This document shows positions 7,693 to 14,987 of a DNA stretch of 21,050 nucleotides, in pieces. Position 1 is the stretch's first letter. The number at the start of each line of letters is the position of its first letter. The translations under genes were made by a program, and so were the position numbers. The notes under the pieces were generated by a model. That model ran no database searches, was not told the origin of the DNA, and saw only the letters and a list, made by a program, of their open reading frames with translations. The DNA comes from a virus, in the IMG/VR virus record IMGVR_UViG_3300032053_000641, positions 1-21,050 of that record; one strand, given 5' to 3'.

Positions 7693-9219
7693 ATGGTAAC
7701 TTCAATTCCTCTTATCGGTCTCGCGGCAAACGATCCAGTGCCAGGAAATTACATTGCAGTAAATTTTGCACAGGGTCCGGCAAGCTCCGGCACCACAAAT
7801 TATTCAGCAATACTAATTGGAAATAAACTATCCACCGGCTCAGCAACCGTTGATACGACAGTTTATGGTCCAGATACCACGATACAATTGGCTTCAGAAG
7901 ATGATGCCAAAAATCTATTTGGTCAGGGCAGCGAGCTTCACCAAATGTGGAAAGCTTTCGTCAAAGTAAATCCAGTAACCAGTTTATATGCAATTGCAGT
8001 AACCGAATCTGTTGGTTCGCAAGCAACAGGCACAATCGCAATTACATGCGCTGCTGCGACTGCTCCTGGAACATTAAGAGTTGTTATTGGTACCACAGTA
8101 ATTGATACTGGTATTGCTCTAACTGATGTTGCGGCAACAATTGCAACAAATGCCGCGGCTTCTATAAATGCAGTGCCCGACCTTGCTGTAACAGCGACTC
8201 CTTCATCCAACAACGTTAATATAACTGCACGACAGAAAGGTCTACGCGGTAATGCCATTAGAATCAGCGCTCAGGTAATTGGGACTGGCACTGGTGCTAC
8301 AGTAACTCCATTAGCGCGAACTGCATTAACTGGCGGAACTACAGCAGACAGTTCGACTGTAGCATTGGCAACAATCGCCTCCAGCAGATTCTATTATCAA
8401 GTAAGTGCAGCAGAAGATGCAACACAACTTGGCGCATTAGTTTCTCAAACAGATTCAAACGCAGCACCGACAATAGGCATTCGTTCAAGAGTATTCGCAG
8501 GATCAGTTGTTTCCCTTGCAAATACAATTACAGTTGCAACTGGAAGGAATTCCGCTCGTGCCGAAATAGTTTGGCAGGAAAATTCGGATCTTACCCCAGC
8601 ATTGCTTGCCTCAAACGCAGCAGCTATTTATTCTCTCTTTGAGACCGCGCTCGGCGCGCAATCAAGTCTGAACTATGATGGTTTCGGTAATGATGCGGTA
8701 ACTTCGCAATACTGGAAGATTCCAGCACTATTAAGTGGTGCAACAGTATCTCGCACATCAGTCAAGTCTGCACTGAACAATGGTATTACTCCAGTAGCAA
8801 TATCTCGTCCAGGTGCGTCTTATCTGGTAAAGAGAGTTACTACTCGTTCACTCAGTGGCGCAATCGCTGATTATAGAATCCGCGATGCACACAAAGTCAC
8901 GATCTGTGACTTCTATTCGGATGACCTTCTAAACAAAGCAAATCTTGAATTAGGCGGAAAAGCAATTGGCGACGATGTAGTTCTTGGACAAAGACTTCCT
9001 GGTGCAACCGTTGTTACACCAAAGACATTCAAGAATTTGATTGTCAAACTCTTAACAGAATATTCGAATAAAGATCTGTTGCAGAATGTAGAAGACATTA
9101 AAGCAGGCATTCAAGTTGTACGAGAGGTTTCTCCTTCTACAAGACTAAGCGCGCGTATTCCTCTACAACCAATTGATATACTTGACCAGACTGCAACCAA
9201 CGTAGATCAAGTAGCATAA
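7693..9219 (+). CDS. Tail sheath protein (Mu gpL-like)
   Basis: 508 residues behind a TAAAGGAAAAA ribosome binding site. The N-terminus IPLIGLAANDPVPGNYIAVN with a YSAILIGNK strand matches the start of Mu gpL-type sheaths. Residues about 103-200 form the usual beta-sandwich insertion (ATGTIAITC, GTTVIDTGIALTDVAATIAT, PDLAVTATPSSNNVNITARQ, KGLRGNAIRI). The C-terminal half carries the conserved assembly and contraction domain with SRPGASYLVKRVTTRS and DFYSDDLLNKANLE. The protein polymerises around the tube and contracts at infection. It is the first large gene of the tail operon and is followed by the tube genes. Both morphology and the Mu-like grouping rest mainly on this protein. Confidence 0.92.
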   Translation: MVTSIPLIGLAANDPVPGNYIAVNFAQGPASSGTTNYSAILIGNKLSTGSATVDTTVYGPDTTIQLASEDDAKNLFGQGSELHQMWKAFVKVNPVTSLYAIAVTESVGSQATGTIAITCAAATAPGTLRVVIGTTVIDTGIALTDVAATIATNAAASINAVPDLAVTATPSSNNVNITARQKGLRGNAIRISAQVIGTGTGATVTPLARTALTGGTTADSSTVALATIASSRFYYQVSAAEDATQLGALVSQTDSNAAPTIGIRSRVFAGSVVSLANTITVATGRNSARAEIVWQENSDLTPALLASNAAAIYSLFETALGAQSSLNYDGFGNDAVTSQYWKIPALLSGATVSRTSVKSALNNGITPVAISRPGASYLVKRVTTRSLSGAIADYRIRDAHKVTICDFYSDDLLNKANLELGGKAIGDDVVLGQRLPGATVVTPKTFKNLIVKLLTEYSNKDLLQNVEDIKAGIQVVREVSPSTRLSARIPLQPIDILDQTATNVDQVA

Positions 9220-9245
9220 TAACAATTTAATAAAGGAAAATAACA

Positions 9246-9647
9246 ATGGCTTTAGTACAATACGCAAGAGCAACAATCAGTGTTAATAGTATCGATTTGT
9301 TTGAAGAGGCAAGTGTAACTATTAGCAGAACAACTAATTCGCAGCCAGTATCCACAGTTCACTGGGGTTACAACGGCGAAACACCCGGCGCGCCCATGTG
9401 CGAACTTTCTGTAGATAACGCTGTTCCAAGTTCGGCAATCGAATTTGATCCAGGCACCTACATGCTAACACTTTCTCCAGTTGGTGGACCAGGACCCAAT
9501 GGCATTAAGTTTGTCATTGATGTTCCAGGTGGACCAACCATGCAATTTGATGGTTTTATTGTATCGGATAATTTCTCGCACGCGATAAATGCATCCAGCA
9601 AGATTACCTTCACTGCTCGTGGTCGATTCGAAACAACTTGGGAATAA
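9246..9647 (+). CDS. Tail tube protein, paralog A
   Basis: 133 residues behind AAAGGAAAATAACA, in the normal position for the tube gene (directly after the sheath). The beta-rich sequence holds the blocks GYNGETPGAPMCELSVDNAV, PSSAIEFDPGTYM and MQFDGFIVSDNFSHAINASS with KITFTARGRFETTWE. These blocks recur in the next gene, so the two are tandem paralogs. Tube proteins of this size stack as hexameric rings inside the sheath. No coiled coil or signal is seen. Which paralog is the major tube subunit cannot be decided from sequence, although this one has the stronger ribosome binding site. Confidence 0.82.
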   Translation: MALVQYARATISVNSIDLFEEASVTISRTTNSQPVSTVHWGYNGETPGAPMCELSVDNAVPSSAIEFDPGTYMLTLSPVGGPGPNGIKFVIDVPGGPTMQFDGFIVSDNFSHAINASSKITFTARGRFETTWE

Positions 9648-9651
9648 CTGA

Positions 9652-10050
9652 ATGAGTTTCTTTCAGTTCGCATTATCTCCAGCCTATAAAATATACACAA
9701 CAGCAAATGTCTATGTAAATGGATCTTTGCTGTTGGAAGAGGCTGCGGTGATAATTGACAGAGTTGCCGAAAGCACCTCTGTCTATACATTAGGCAAAGG
9801 ATATGCTGGAGAAGCGTCTGGCGCTCCAATGATTGAAATGTCGGTTGATAATGCCGTCCCATCAACAAACTTTGAATTGGATTCTGGCAAGTTCTTGGGA
9901 CCAATGCAAAAAGTTAATTTTGCAGTAAATGCTGGAGATAAAACTATACAGTTTGATGGTTTTATAATTGCTGATAATTTTAGTCATGCAGTTAATTCAT
10001 CTTCAAAATTATCTTTTAAAGCAAAGGGATTTTTCGCAGACTGGGAATAA
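9652..10050 (+). CDS. Tail tube protein, paralog B
   Basis: 132 residues, starting four bases after paralog A. It shares GAPMIEMSVDNAVPS, NFELDSGKF, IQFDGFIIADNFSHAVNSSS and KLSFKAKGFFADWE with the first copy. The N-terminal third diverges (MSFFQFALSPAYKIYTTANV). It has no strong ribosome binding site of its own, so it is probably translated by coupling and may be less abundant. It is the last gene before a strong terminator. It may form alternating rings, a tube-initiating or terminal ring, or a specialised minor tube subunit. The duplication is seen directly; the roles are inference. Confidence 0.8.
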   Translation: MSFFQFALSPAYKIYTTANVYVNGSLLLEEAAVIIDRVAESTSVYTLGKGYAGEASGAPMIEMSVDNAVPSTNFELDSGKFLGPMQKVNFAVNAGDKTIQFDGFIIADNFSHAVNSSSKLSFKAKGFFADWE

Positions 10051-10068
10051 CTAAATAATTCTTTACCT

Positions 10069-10116
10069 TGGCTCTGATGGTTCTTATTCTCCTGGGAACT
10101 ATCAGAGCCATTTTTT
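10069..10116 (+). terminator. Intrinsic terminator after the tail tube genes
   Basis: TGGCTCTGATGGTTC (10069-10083) pairs with GAACTATCAGAGCCA (10096-10110): 15 pairs with one G-U, and a loop of about 12 bases. T6 follows at 10111-10116. The T-run serves the plus strand. The stop codon of the minus-strand HNH gene (10115-10117) overlaps the T-run. On the minus strand no T-run follows the stem, so termination there would be weaker. Confidence 0.9.
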
Positions 10117-10606
10117 ATGAATGCGCAAACTCTCCGTGTAACTCCTTCCTTAATCTATCCGCCTCTTTTATAGCATCATCTATGCTATCAAAAAACGCAT
10201 AAGCCTTCCTATATCCCTCCTTCTGAATTCTAACATACCATTTATTTCTTTGATTGCTCCAAGCTACATTCTTATATCCAGAACTGTTGTCTTTTCTAAT
10301 TAATGCGTTGGCATTATTCTGTGATGTTGTGCATTCTCTTAAATTCATTATTCTATTGTCAATTCTATTGTGATTTATATGGTCTATTTCTGTTGGAAAT
10401 TCTCCATAATATAAAAGCCAACATACTCTATGAAAAGAATAAATAATGTTTTTATCAATCTTTATATATAGATAGCCAGTCCTATTATTGAGAAATATTG
10501 ATGCTCTACCAGTTTTACTTTTAATATTTCCAGTTTCTGGATCGCAAGTAAAGTTATCTAAAATGTATTGCTTCCATTCTGCGTCTCTCTCTTTATTTAT
10601 TTTCAT
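10115..10606 (-). CDS. HNH homing endonuclease with C-terminal AP2-like domain
   Basis: 163 residues on the minus strand. Its start is supported by AGAGG seven bases upstream (10614-10618). The HNH region is at residues about 57-100: H59-R60, then EIDHINHNRIDNR (73-85, with D75, H76, N78 and N84) and NLRECTTSQNNAN (88-100). Residues about 107-160 form an AP2-like DNA-binding domain (SSGYKNVAWSNQRNKWYVRI, then FFDSIDDAIKEADRLRKE). Free-standing proteins of this build are phage homing endonucleases that cut an allele lacking the gene and spread by repair. It is antiparallel to all neighbours and interrupts the otherwise Mu-like order between tube and chaperone, so it looks like an insertion. 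All key HNH residues are present, and it is probably active. Confidence 0.9.
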   Translation of the reverse strand: MKINKERDAEWKQYILDNFTCDPETGNIKSKTGRASIFLNNRTGYLYIKIDKNIIYSFHRVCWLLYYGEFPTEIDHINHNRIDNRIMNLRECTTSQNNANALIRKDNSSGYKNVAWSNQRNKWYVRIQKEGYRKAYAFFDSIDDAIKEADRLRKELHGEFAHS

Positions 10607-10688
10607 TGTAAAACCTCTATCGTTATATAAGAATACGAATCGTTACTATTTGATACATTACTATTAGTAGACACCAGGAGAAAAAGAC
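10607..10688 (+). promoter_or_regulatory. Divergent intergenic region, candidate promoter for the chaperone/tape-measure/baseplate operon
   Basis: An 82-base AT-rich gap between the leftward HNH gene and the rightward chaperone gene. It holds the exact direct repeat TTACTATT at 10643-10650 and 10658-10665 and an AT-rich block, TTATATAAG, at 10623-10631. It ends in AGGAG at 10676-10680, eight bases before the ATG at 10689. A terminator lies upstream, so the rightward operon needs its own promoter somewhere here or must read through. No clear -35/-10 pair was identified. Confidence 0.35.
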
Positions 10689-11366
10689 ATGACAGAAGAA
10701 ATCAAATCAATAATTCAGGATGACATTTGGGCAAGAATAATGGCTACGGTACGCCCGCATGTAGTTGTGCCATTTCCAAGGATTAATCCAGACACTGGAG
10801 AACCCGTTGCTGAAATGGCAATGGTGGTATTAACATCAGAAGAAAGCGCAATAGTAACGGCTGATGCAGAAAAGAAAGTAAGAAGAATATTAAAAGATAA
10901 TATTCCGGGTCAGGGCGAGGCGCACAGAGGATATGATGAACTTTTTAATACATTCATTGCTGAAGGACTTATATACACCGCTTGTCGTAATAAAGAGGAT
11001 TTAAAGCGTAATTTCTTTCCAAAGAAAGAAGCAATTCTTCAAATATTAAACGTTGATGAGTTGGCTATATTACTTAATCATTATTATACGGTGCAGATTG
11101 AGTTGGGTCCAGTAATTTCGATGCTTAATGATGAAGAGATGGAAATGTGGACAAATAGATTATTGGAGGCGGGCACGAAGCCAGCTTTTTTATTAAATTC
11201 ATGCTCATTGGAAGTTCTGAAGATGTTGGCAGTGTTTTTGGCAAACCAATTAAAGATCTCACGGACATCGAACTCCTTGCCTATCTCACAGCCAGAAAAC
11301 ATTTCCTCGGAGAACTTGACAAGCGAAAATCAAAAGAACAAGAAGACGCCTTCTCCAAAGAAATAG
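10689..11366 (+). CDS. Tail assembly chaperone, zero-frame product
   Basis: 225 residues with a strong AGGAG. The helical N-terminal part (about 1-168) includes PFPRINPDTGEPVAEMAMVV and AEKKVRRILKDNIPGQGEAH. The last 57 residues, after the slippery site, become a polar low-complexity tail (SQPENISSENLTSENQKNKK). It lies directly before the tape measure gene, as lambda G or Mu gp41 does, and should bind the tape measure protein before tube assembly. A -1 slip at 11186-11192 would replace its tail with that encoded at 11192-11437. The family assignment is by position and frameshift architecture rather than by a conserved motif. Confidence 0.8.
   Translation: MTEEIKSIIQDDIWARIMATVRPHVVVPFPRINPDTGEPVAEMAMVVLTSEESAIVTADAEKKVRRILKDNIPGQGEAHRGYDELFNTFIAEGLIYTACRNKEDLKRNFFPKKEAILQILNVDELAILLNHYYTVQIELGPVISMLNDEEMEMWTNRLLEAGTKPAFLLNSCSLEVLKMLAVFLANQLKISRTSNSLPISQPENISSENLTSENQKNKKTPSPKK
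11186..11192 (+). promoter_or_regulatory. Programmed -1 ribosomal frameshift site, T TTT TTA
   Basis: In the zero frame the codons are GCT TTT TTA, so the heptamer T TTT TTA is in perfect X XXY YYZ phase. The -1 frame is open from 11159 to a stop at 11435-11437, and the heptamer falls within the overlap. A Shine-Dalgarno-like GGAGG lies at 11165-11169, 16 bases upstream, and may stimulate slippage as in bacterial frameshift signals. No strong hairpin is visible just downstream. Confidence 0.8.
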
Positions 11367-11437
11367 ACATCAAGCTAAGCAATGTTTGTACATTGGAAAG
11401 CCTTCTAAAATATAATAATATAAATGCAAACAATTAA
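11192..11437 (+). CDS. Tail assembly chaperone, -1 frame extension (GT-type fusion)
   Basis: After slippage the ribosome continues in the -1 frame from 11192 (I-K-F-M-L-I-G-S-S). This adds 81 residues to the first 168 of the chaperone, for a 249-residue fusion. The extension is charged and helical (IKDLTDIELLAYLTARKHFL, GELDKRKSKEQEDAFSKEID) and looks like a real domain, unlike the polar zero-frame tail. An internal ATG at 11201 has no ribosome binding site, so independent translation is less likely. In G/GT systems the fusion is the minor product that recruits tube subunits to the tape measure. The gene ends 12 bases before the tape measure ATG. Confidence 0.75.
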   Translation: MKFMLIGSSEDVGSVFGKPIKDLTDIELLAYLTARKHFLGELDKRKSKEQEDAFSKEIDIKLSNVCTLESLLKYNNINANN

Positions 11438-11449
11438 AAGAGTGCAATA

Positions 11450-13924
11450 ATGGCAGGTTTACCTCCAGTTAACATACAGTTCGTTGCGGGCGGTGTATCT
11501 AATGTTTTATCCGCAATTAAAACATTAGAACAGGCTTTTACTCAATTGGAGAACAAAATAACTCAACTTGCCAAGAGAAGCGCGGAAGATAGAGTTAATG
11601 CTTTTCAGAAAGAGTTTGCTTCAAAGAAATCAATTGCTGAAAGATTTTCAACAGAATACAAAGCTATACTTGAAAAAGAGGTTACAGCAACAAAAGCGGC
11701 TGCACAGAAAAAAGAAGAAATAGAAAGGCAGCATACTCAAGTATTGAGGAATGAAGCACATAAGCGCGGGCAGATATTTAGTGCGGCGTTGCAGTCAATG
11801 GGAGTTCAGGGCGTAACCGCACAATCAAAAATTGCCGGGCAAATGGTTCCTATCGGCGCTGGATCTGCTGTAATGATTGGAAGTGCGGCGATTGGAAGTG
11901 CGGCTTTATTATCCGGAGGAGCTGCGTTTTTTGGTGGAAGGGATTATAATAAACACCCTCTTACAGATGAAGAAATTGGAATATATAATCCAAACAAACA
12001 CGCACCTTTTTGGAGGAAAAGTAGGATAGCCGCCCTCGAATCGAAAGGGCGGATGAGTCGAGCAGAGGGAAATGAATTAGTAAGATTAAGGCAACCAATA
12101 CTTGGAGGAAGACCTTTATTTGGTTGGAATCAATATTCTCCAAAAAGCGCTATGCCGGATGGTGAAGATACAGAAAAAAGCCTTGGCGGAATTAATGTAT
12201 TAAGTTCTTCTTTAGCCGCTGTTACTGCATCATTATATGTATTCAAACAAGGTTTAGATATAGTTGTTGGTGGTTTAAAACAGGCAGCAACAGAAATGGT
12301 AAGCGGAGTTACCACAATTGGTGGTGGCTTTTCTATTAGTGGTTCTTTAGTAAGAGCTGCAAGTTTGGAAACAAGTGCTTCTCAAATAGTGGCAAACGCA
12401 TTGCCAGAACCAGGAATAGGTTCTCCTTCTCGCGGAGAATTGATTAATTGGGCGAGAAAGAATGCCCAGGGTGGAGAACATACGGCAGAACAGTTTATGG
12501 GAGGTTTAAGGGCATATCAGGGATTAACTGGAAGAACTTCTCAATTTATGAAGATGGCTCCATTTATTGGAAAACTTGCATCTGTATCTGGTGCTCCATT
12601 TGAACAATTGGCAATGGGAGCAGCACAAGCCGGGTTACAATTCCAAAACTTCTCACCAGCACAAATTCAAGATATTATGTTGAAACAATGGCAAGCTGGT
12701 AGAGAAGGAGCCATTGAGATTAAAGACGCGCAAACAATGGCAAGAGTAACTGCTGGAGCCAGAATGTTATCTGGTGGACCAACAGTTGCTAACTATATGA
12801 AGCAAATTGGTATGGTTCAAATTGCAAGACGTTCGGTTTCTTCTCCTGAAGAAGCGACAACCGCGTATGAAAGATTCCAACAATTCGCAGCAACACATGC
12901 CGGAGAAATAGAGGCTCTTGGTGGGCAGAAAGTATTGAACAAACAATCTCAATTTACCAATATGTCACAAACGGTTGCTGATGCCATAAAAATACTTATG
13001 ACCAAAGGATATGGAACTGCTGAAAAGTTGTTTGGGCGTGAAGGAATCAGAATGGTACAAGCAGCTTCTGCCGTTACTGGTGGAACATATGATAAAGCTG
13101 CCGTTGAAATGATCGATGCAATTGTAAATACTAAAGCATCTTTAATTGACTTAGATAATGCATTTAAAGAAGTACAAAGCACATCGGCATATGAATTAAA
13201 ACAAGCGTTTAATGCCTTATCCGAAGAGGTTGGAGCAAGTCTATTAATTGTTCTCAAAGAAAGTGGTCCACAAATAAAAGGACTTCTTAAAGATCTAATG
13301 AAGTCCATACCAAATCTTATGATAGAATTCTTGGCATTATCTCAAGTATTACCAATAGTTGGAGACGCTTTTGTTGCACTTGGTCCGCTAATAATCGAAC
13401 TTTCTAAACTATTATTGTCTGCCGTTGGTTGGATGACAGATATGACTCCAGAACAAAGAGCAACCAAAGCTGCAGAGTTTGAAGGTTTATTAATTCGTCT
13501 TGAAAAGAGGCGATTGAGTCCCGAACAACAGCAAGGGCAGAGAGCACAAGATGTCGGCGCAATTATGAGCGTCCTTAATAGTCCAGAACTAAAAGGAACG
13601 CGAGGAAGATACTTCTATGGTGTTGATGAAGAAAGTTTTAGAAAGACTTTGCTATCTGGAACATCAGAAGAAAGGGCTTCAGCTATAAGTAAAATACTTA
13701 CAAGATCCGAAAAAGTCGGAGGAGGCGCATTAAAAGGAACACAATTAGAAGGAGATTTGAAGAGAATACTTTCATTGGAAACTGGTAATGCTGCATTAAT
13801 TGAAGCTGCTTATATGCTTATGGGCGCAGCAGAAAAATTGGCATTATTACAGACGGCTGAACATACACCGCTCCCATCTACGGGACCAAAAGCATTCCTA
13901 AATTGGGGTCCTTCTAATCGTTAA
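11450..13924 (+). CDS. Tail tape measure protein
   Basis: 824 residues directly after the chaperone pair. Residues about 15-105 are helical/coiled coil rich in E, K, Q and A (KTLEQAFTQLENKITQLAKR, KKEEIERQHTQVLRNEAHKR). Hydrophobic glycine/alanine-rich segments lie at about 134-163, 247-300 and 620-665 (LPIVGDAFVALGPLIIELSK), as in tape measure proteins that span the tube and enter the membrane during ejection. Around 191-215, RIAALESKGRMSRAEGNELV is a helical hairpin of a type common in phage proteins. No muramidase or peptidase motif was seen. At the usual rule of about 1.5 angstrom per residue the length implies a tail near 120 nm. A GC-rich hairpin lies at 12030-12052. Confidence 0.88.
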   Translation: MAGLPPVNIQFVAGGVSNVLSAIKTLEQAFTQLENKITQLAKRSAEDRVNAFQKEFASKKSIAERFSTEYKAILEKEVTATKAAAQKKEEIERQHTQVLRNEAHKRGQIFSAALQSMGVQGVTAQSKIAGQMVPIGAGSAVMIGSAAIGSAALLSGGAAFFGGRDYNKHPLTDEEIGIYNPNKHAPFWRKSRIAALESKGRMSRAEGNELVRLRQPILGGRPLFGWNQYSPKSAMPDGEDTEKSLGGINVLSSSLAAVTASLYVFKQGLDIVVGGLKQAATEMVSGVTTIGGGFSISGSLVRAASLETSASQIVANALPEPGIGSPSRGELINWARKNAQGGEHTAEQFMGGLRAYQGLTGRTSQFMKMAPFIGKLASVSGAPFEQLAMGAAQAGLQFQNFSPAQIQDIMLKQWQAGREGAIEIKDAQTMARVTAGARMLSGGPTVANYMKQIGMVQIARRSVSSPEEATTAYERFQQFAATHAGEIEALGGQKVLNKQSQFTNMSQTVADAIKILMTKGYGTAEKLFGREGIRMVQAASAVTGGTYDKAAVEMIDAIVNTKASLIDLDNAFKEVQSTSAYELKQAFNALSEEVGASLLIVLKESGPQIKGLLKDLMKSIPNLMIEFLALSQVLPIVGDAFVALGPLIIELSKLLLSAVGWMTDMTPEQRATKAAEFEGLLIRLEKRRLSPEQQQGQRAQDVGAIMSVLNSPELKGTRGRYFYGVDEESFRKTLLSGTSEERASAISKILTRSEKVGGGALKGTQLEGDLKRILSLETGNAALIEAAYMLMGAAEKLALLQTAEHTPLPSTGPKAFLNWGPSNR
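12030..12052 (+). other. GC-rich hairpin inside the tape measure gene
   Basis: CCGCCCT (12030-12036) pairs with AGGGCGG (12046-12052) across a nine-base loop. It is a strong GC stem in AT-rich coding DNA. It falls in the segment encoding the helical hairpin around residues 194-201 and has no T-run. Confidence 0.6.
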
Positions 13925-13931
13925 GGAATAA

Positions 13932-14987
13932 ATGAGTTTAATCAATCTTGGACATAACTATAAAGCTGATGTAGAAAAAGCCAGAAAACGCGATAACGCG
14001 CTTGAAAAACAACTTGATAGATTCAAGTATCCAAAACCATCGTCTGATGTTTCGGATATGGTTAAATCTCTATTACCTGTTAGATGGGATGATATTTATT
14101 TTCCGGTTACTGAATTAACTACAGATGTTGCACAAGCAGTTATTGAACATAAATATCCAAATAGAGATTCAGCAAGACTCGAAGCAATGGGTAGAGAACC
14201 TCTCATTATTAAATGTAAAGCAGTGTTTGTTAATACCATAGTTCCTGGTCCTACTGATAACTGGAAACAGGGAGATCTATATCCATATACATATATTAAA
14301 CTTCTTTTATCAAGTTTCTCCGGAGACACAAAGAAATTACAACATCCAGTTATTGGAGAAATTAATTGTAAAATGATTTCTTTCAATCCAGTAATTGATG
14401 CGAAGTTTCGTGGTGGAGAACTTGTAAATATTACATGGAAAGAAACAATAGTTGGAGATCTTGATTCCACTCTTCAATCATTGGAAAGCAGAGTCGCTTC
14501 TGCCAAACATAATGCTGCGGCTTTAGACAATATGATGCCGGATCTCATTCCTTCTCCTGCAGATTTAGCGATACCTGTCTATAAAGATTCACTATTAGAC
14601 CTAATTAATAAGCTTGAGACATATGTCTCTTTTCCTTTGAAGTTTGCCGGTCAAATAATTGGAACCGTTGCTTCTTTAGAAGGTCGATGTCAAATTATTA
14701 TAAGTAAAATCAAATCAAATTACCAAACAACTTGGGGTCAAGCAAACCAATTGGCATATAAATTGAAAGCCGATTCTAAATGGTTTAGGGATGCAGCAAA
14801 ATGGGCATCAGGAAATTCTGTGTCATCAAGAATAACAGCAACATTTATTACAGATAGAAGAACAGTATTTACTAATCTTTGTGCAAGATTACAGAATACA
14901 TATTCCGATTTATCAGCATTAAATCCAGAGCTTGCTAAAATGGTATCTATACCAGTTGGAACATCTGTTCAATATTATAAGTCATAA
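13932..14987 (+). CDS. DNA circularisation N-terminal domain/baseplate hub protein (Mu gpN-like)
   Basis: 351 residues, with AAGGA overlapping the end of the tape measure gene. Residues about 50-175 match the pattern of the DNA-circulation N-terminal domain (Mu gpN family): IYFPVTELTTDVAQAVIEHK, YPNRDSARLEAMGREPLIIK, then KKLQHPVIGEINCKMIS and GGELVNITWKE. The C-terminal half is helical and Ala-, Leu- and Ser-rich. Despite the historical name, this protein is a baseplate/hub component in Mu-like tails and sits between the tape measure and gpP-like genes, as here. The N-terminal 30 residues are highly charged (EKARKRDNALEKQLDRFKY). It ends in a TAATG overlap with the next gene. Confidence 0.82.
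   Translation: MSLINLGHNYKADVEKARKRDNALEKQLDRFKYPKPSSDVSDMVKSLLPVRWDDIYFPVTELTTDVAQAVIEHKYPNRDSARLEAMGREPLIIKCKAVFVNTIVPGPTDNWKQGDLYPYTYIKLLLSSFSGDTKKLQHPVIGEINCKMISFNPVIDAKFRGGELVNITWKETIVGDLDSTLQSLESRVASAKHNAAALDNMMPDLIPSPADLAIPVYKDSLLDLINKLETYVSFPLKFAGQIIGTVASLEGRCQIIISKIKSNYQTTWGQANQLAYKLKADSKWFRDAAKWASGNSVSSRITATFITDRRTVFTNLCARLQNTYSDLSALNPELAKMVSIPVGTSVQYYKS

Noticed and set aside
9458-9904. 148-codon minus-strand ORF across the two tube genes
   Set aside because: It spans both paralogous tube genes in antisense, with no ribosome binding site. Conservation between the two plus-strand frames identifies them as the real genes.
11234-11240. G TTT TTG as an alternative slippery site
   Set aside because: The first base does not match the X XXY rule. 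T TTT TTA at 11186 is canonical and fits the overlap.
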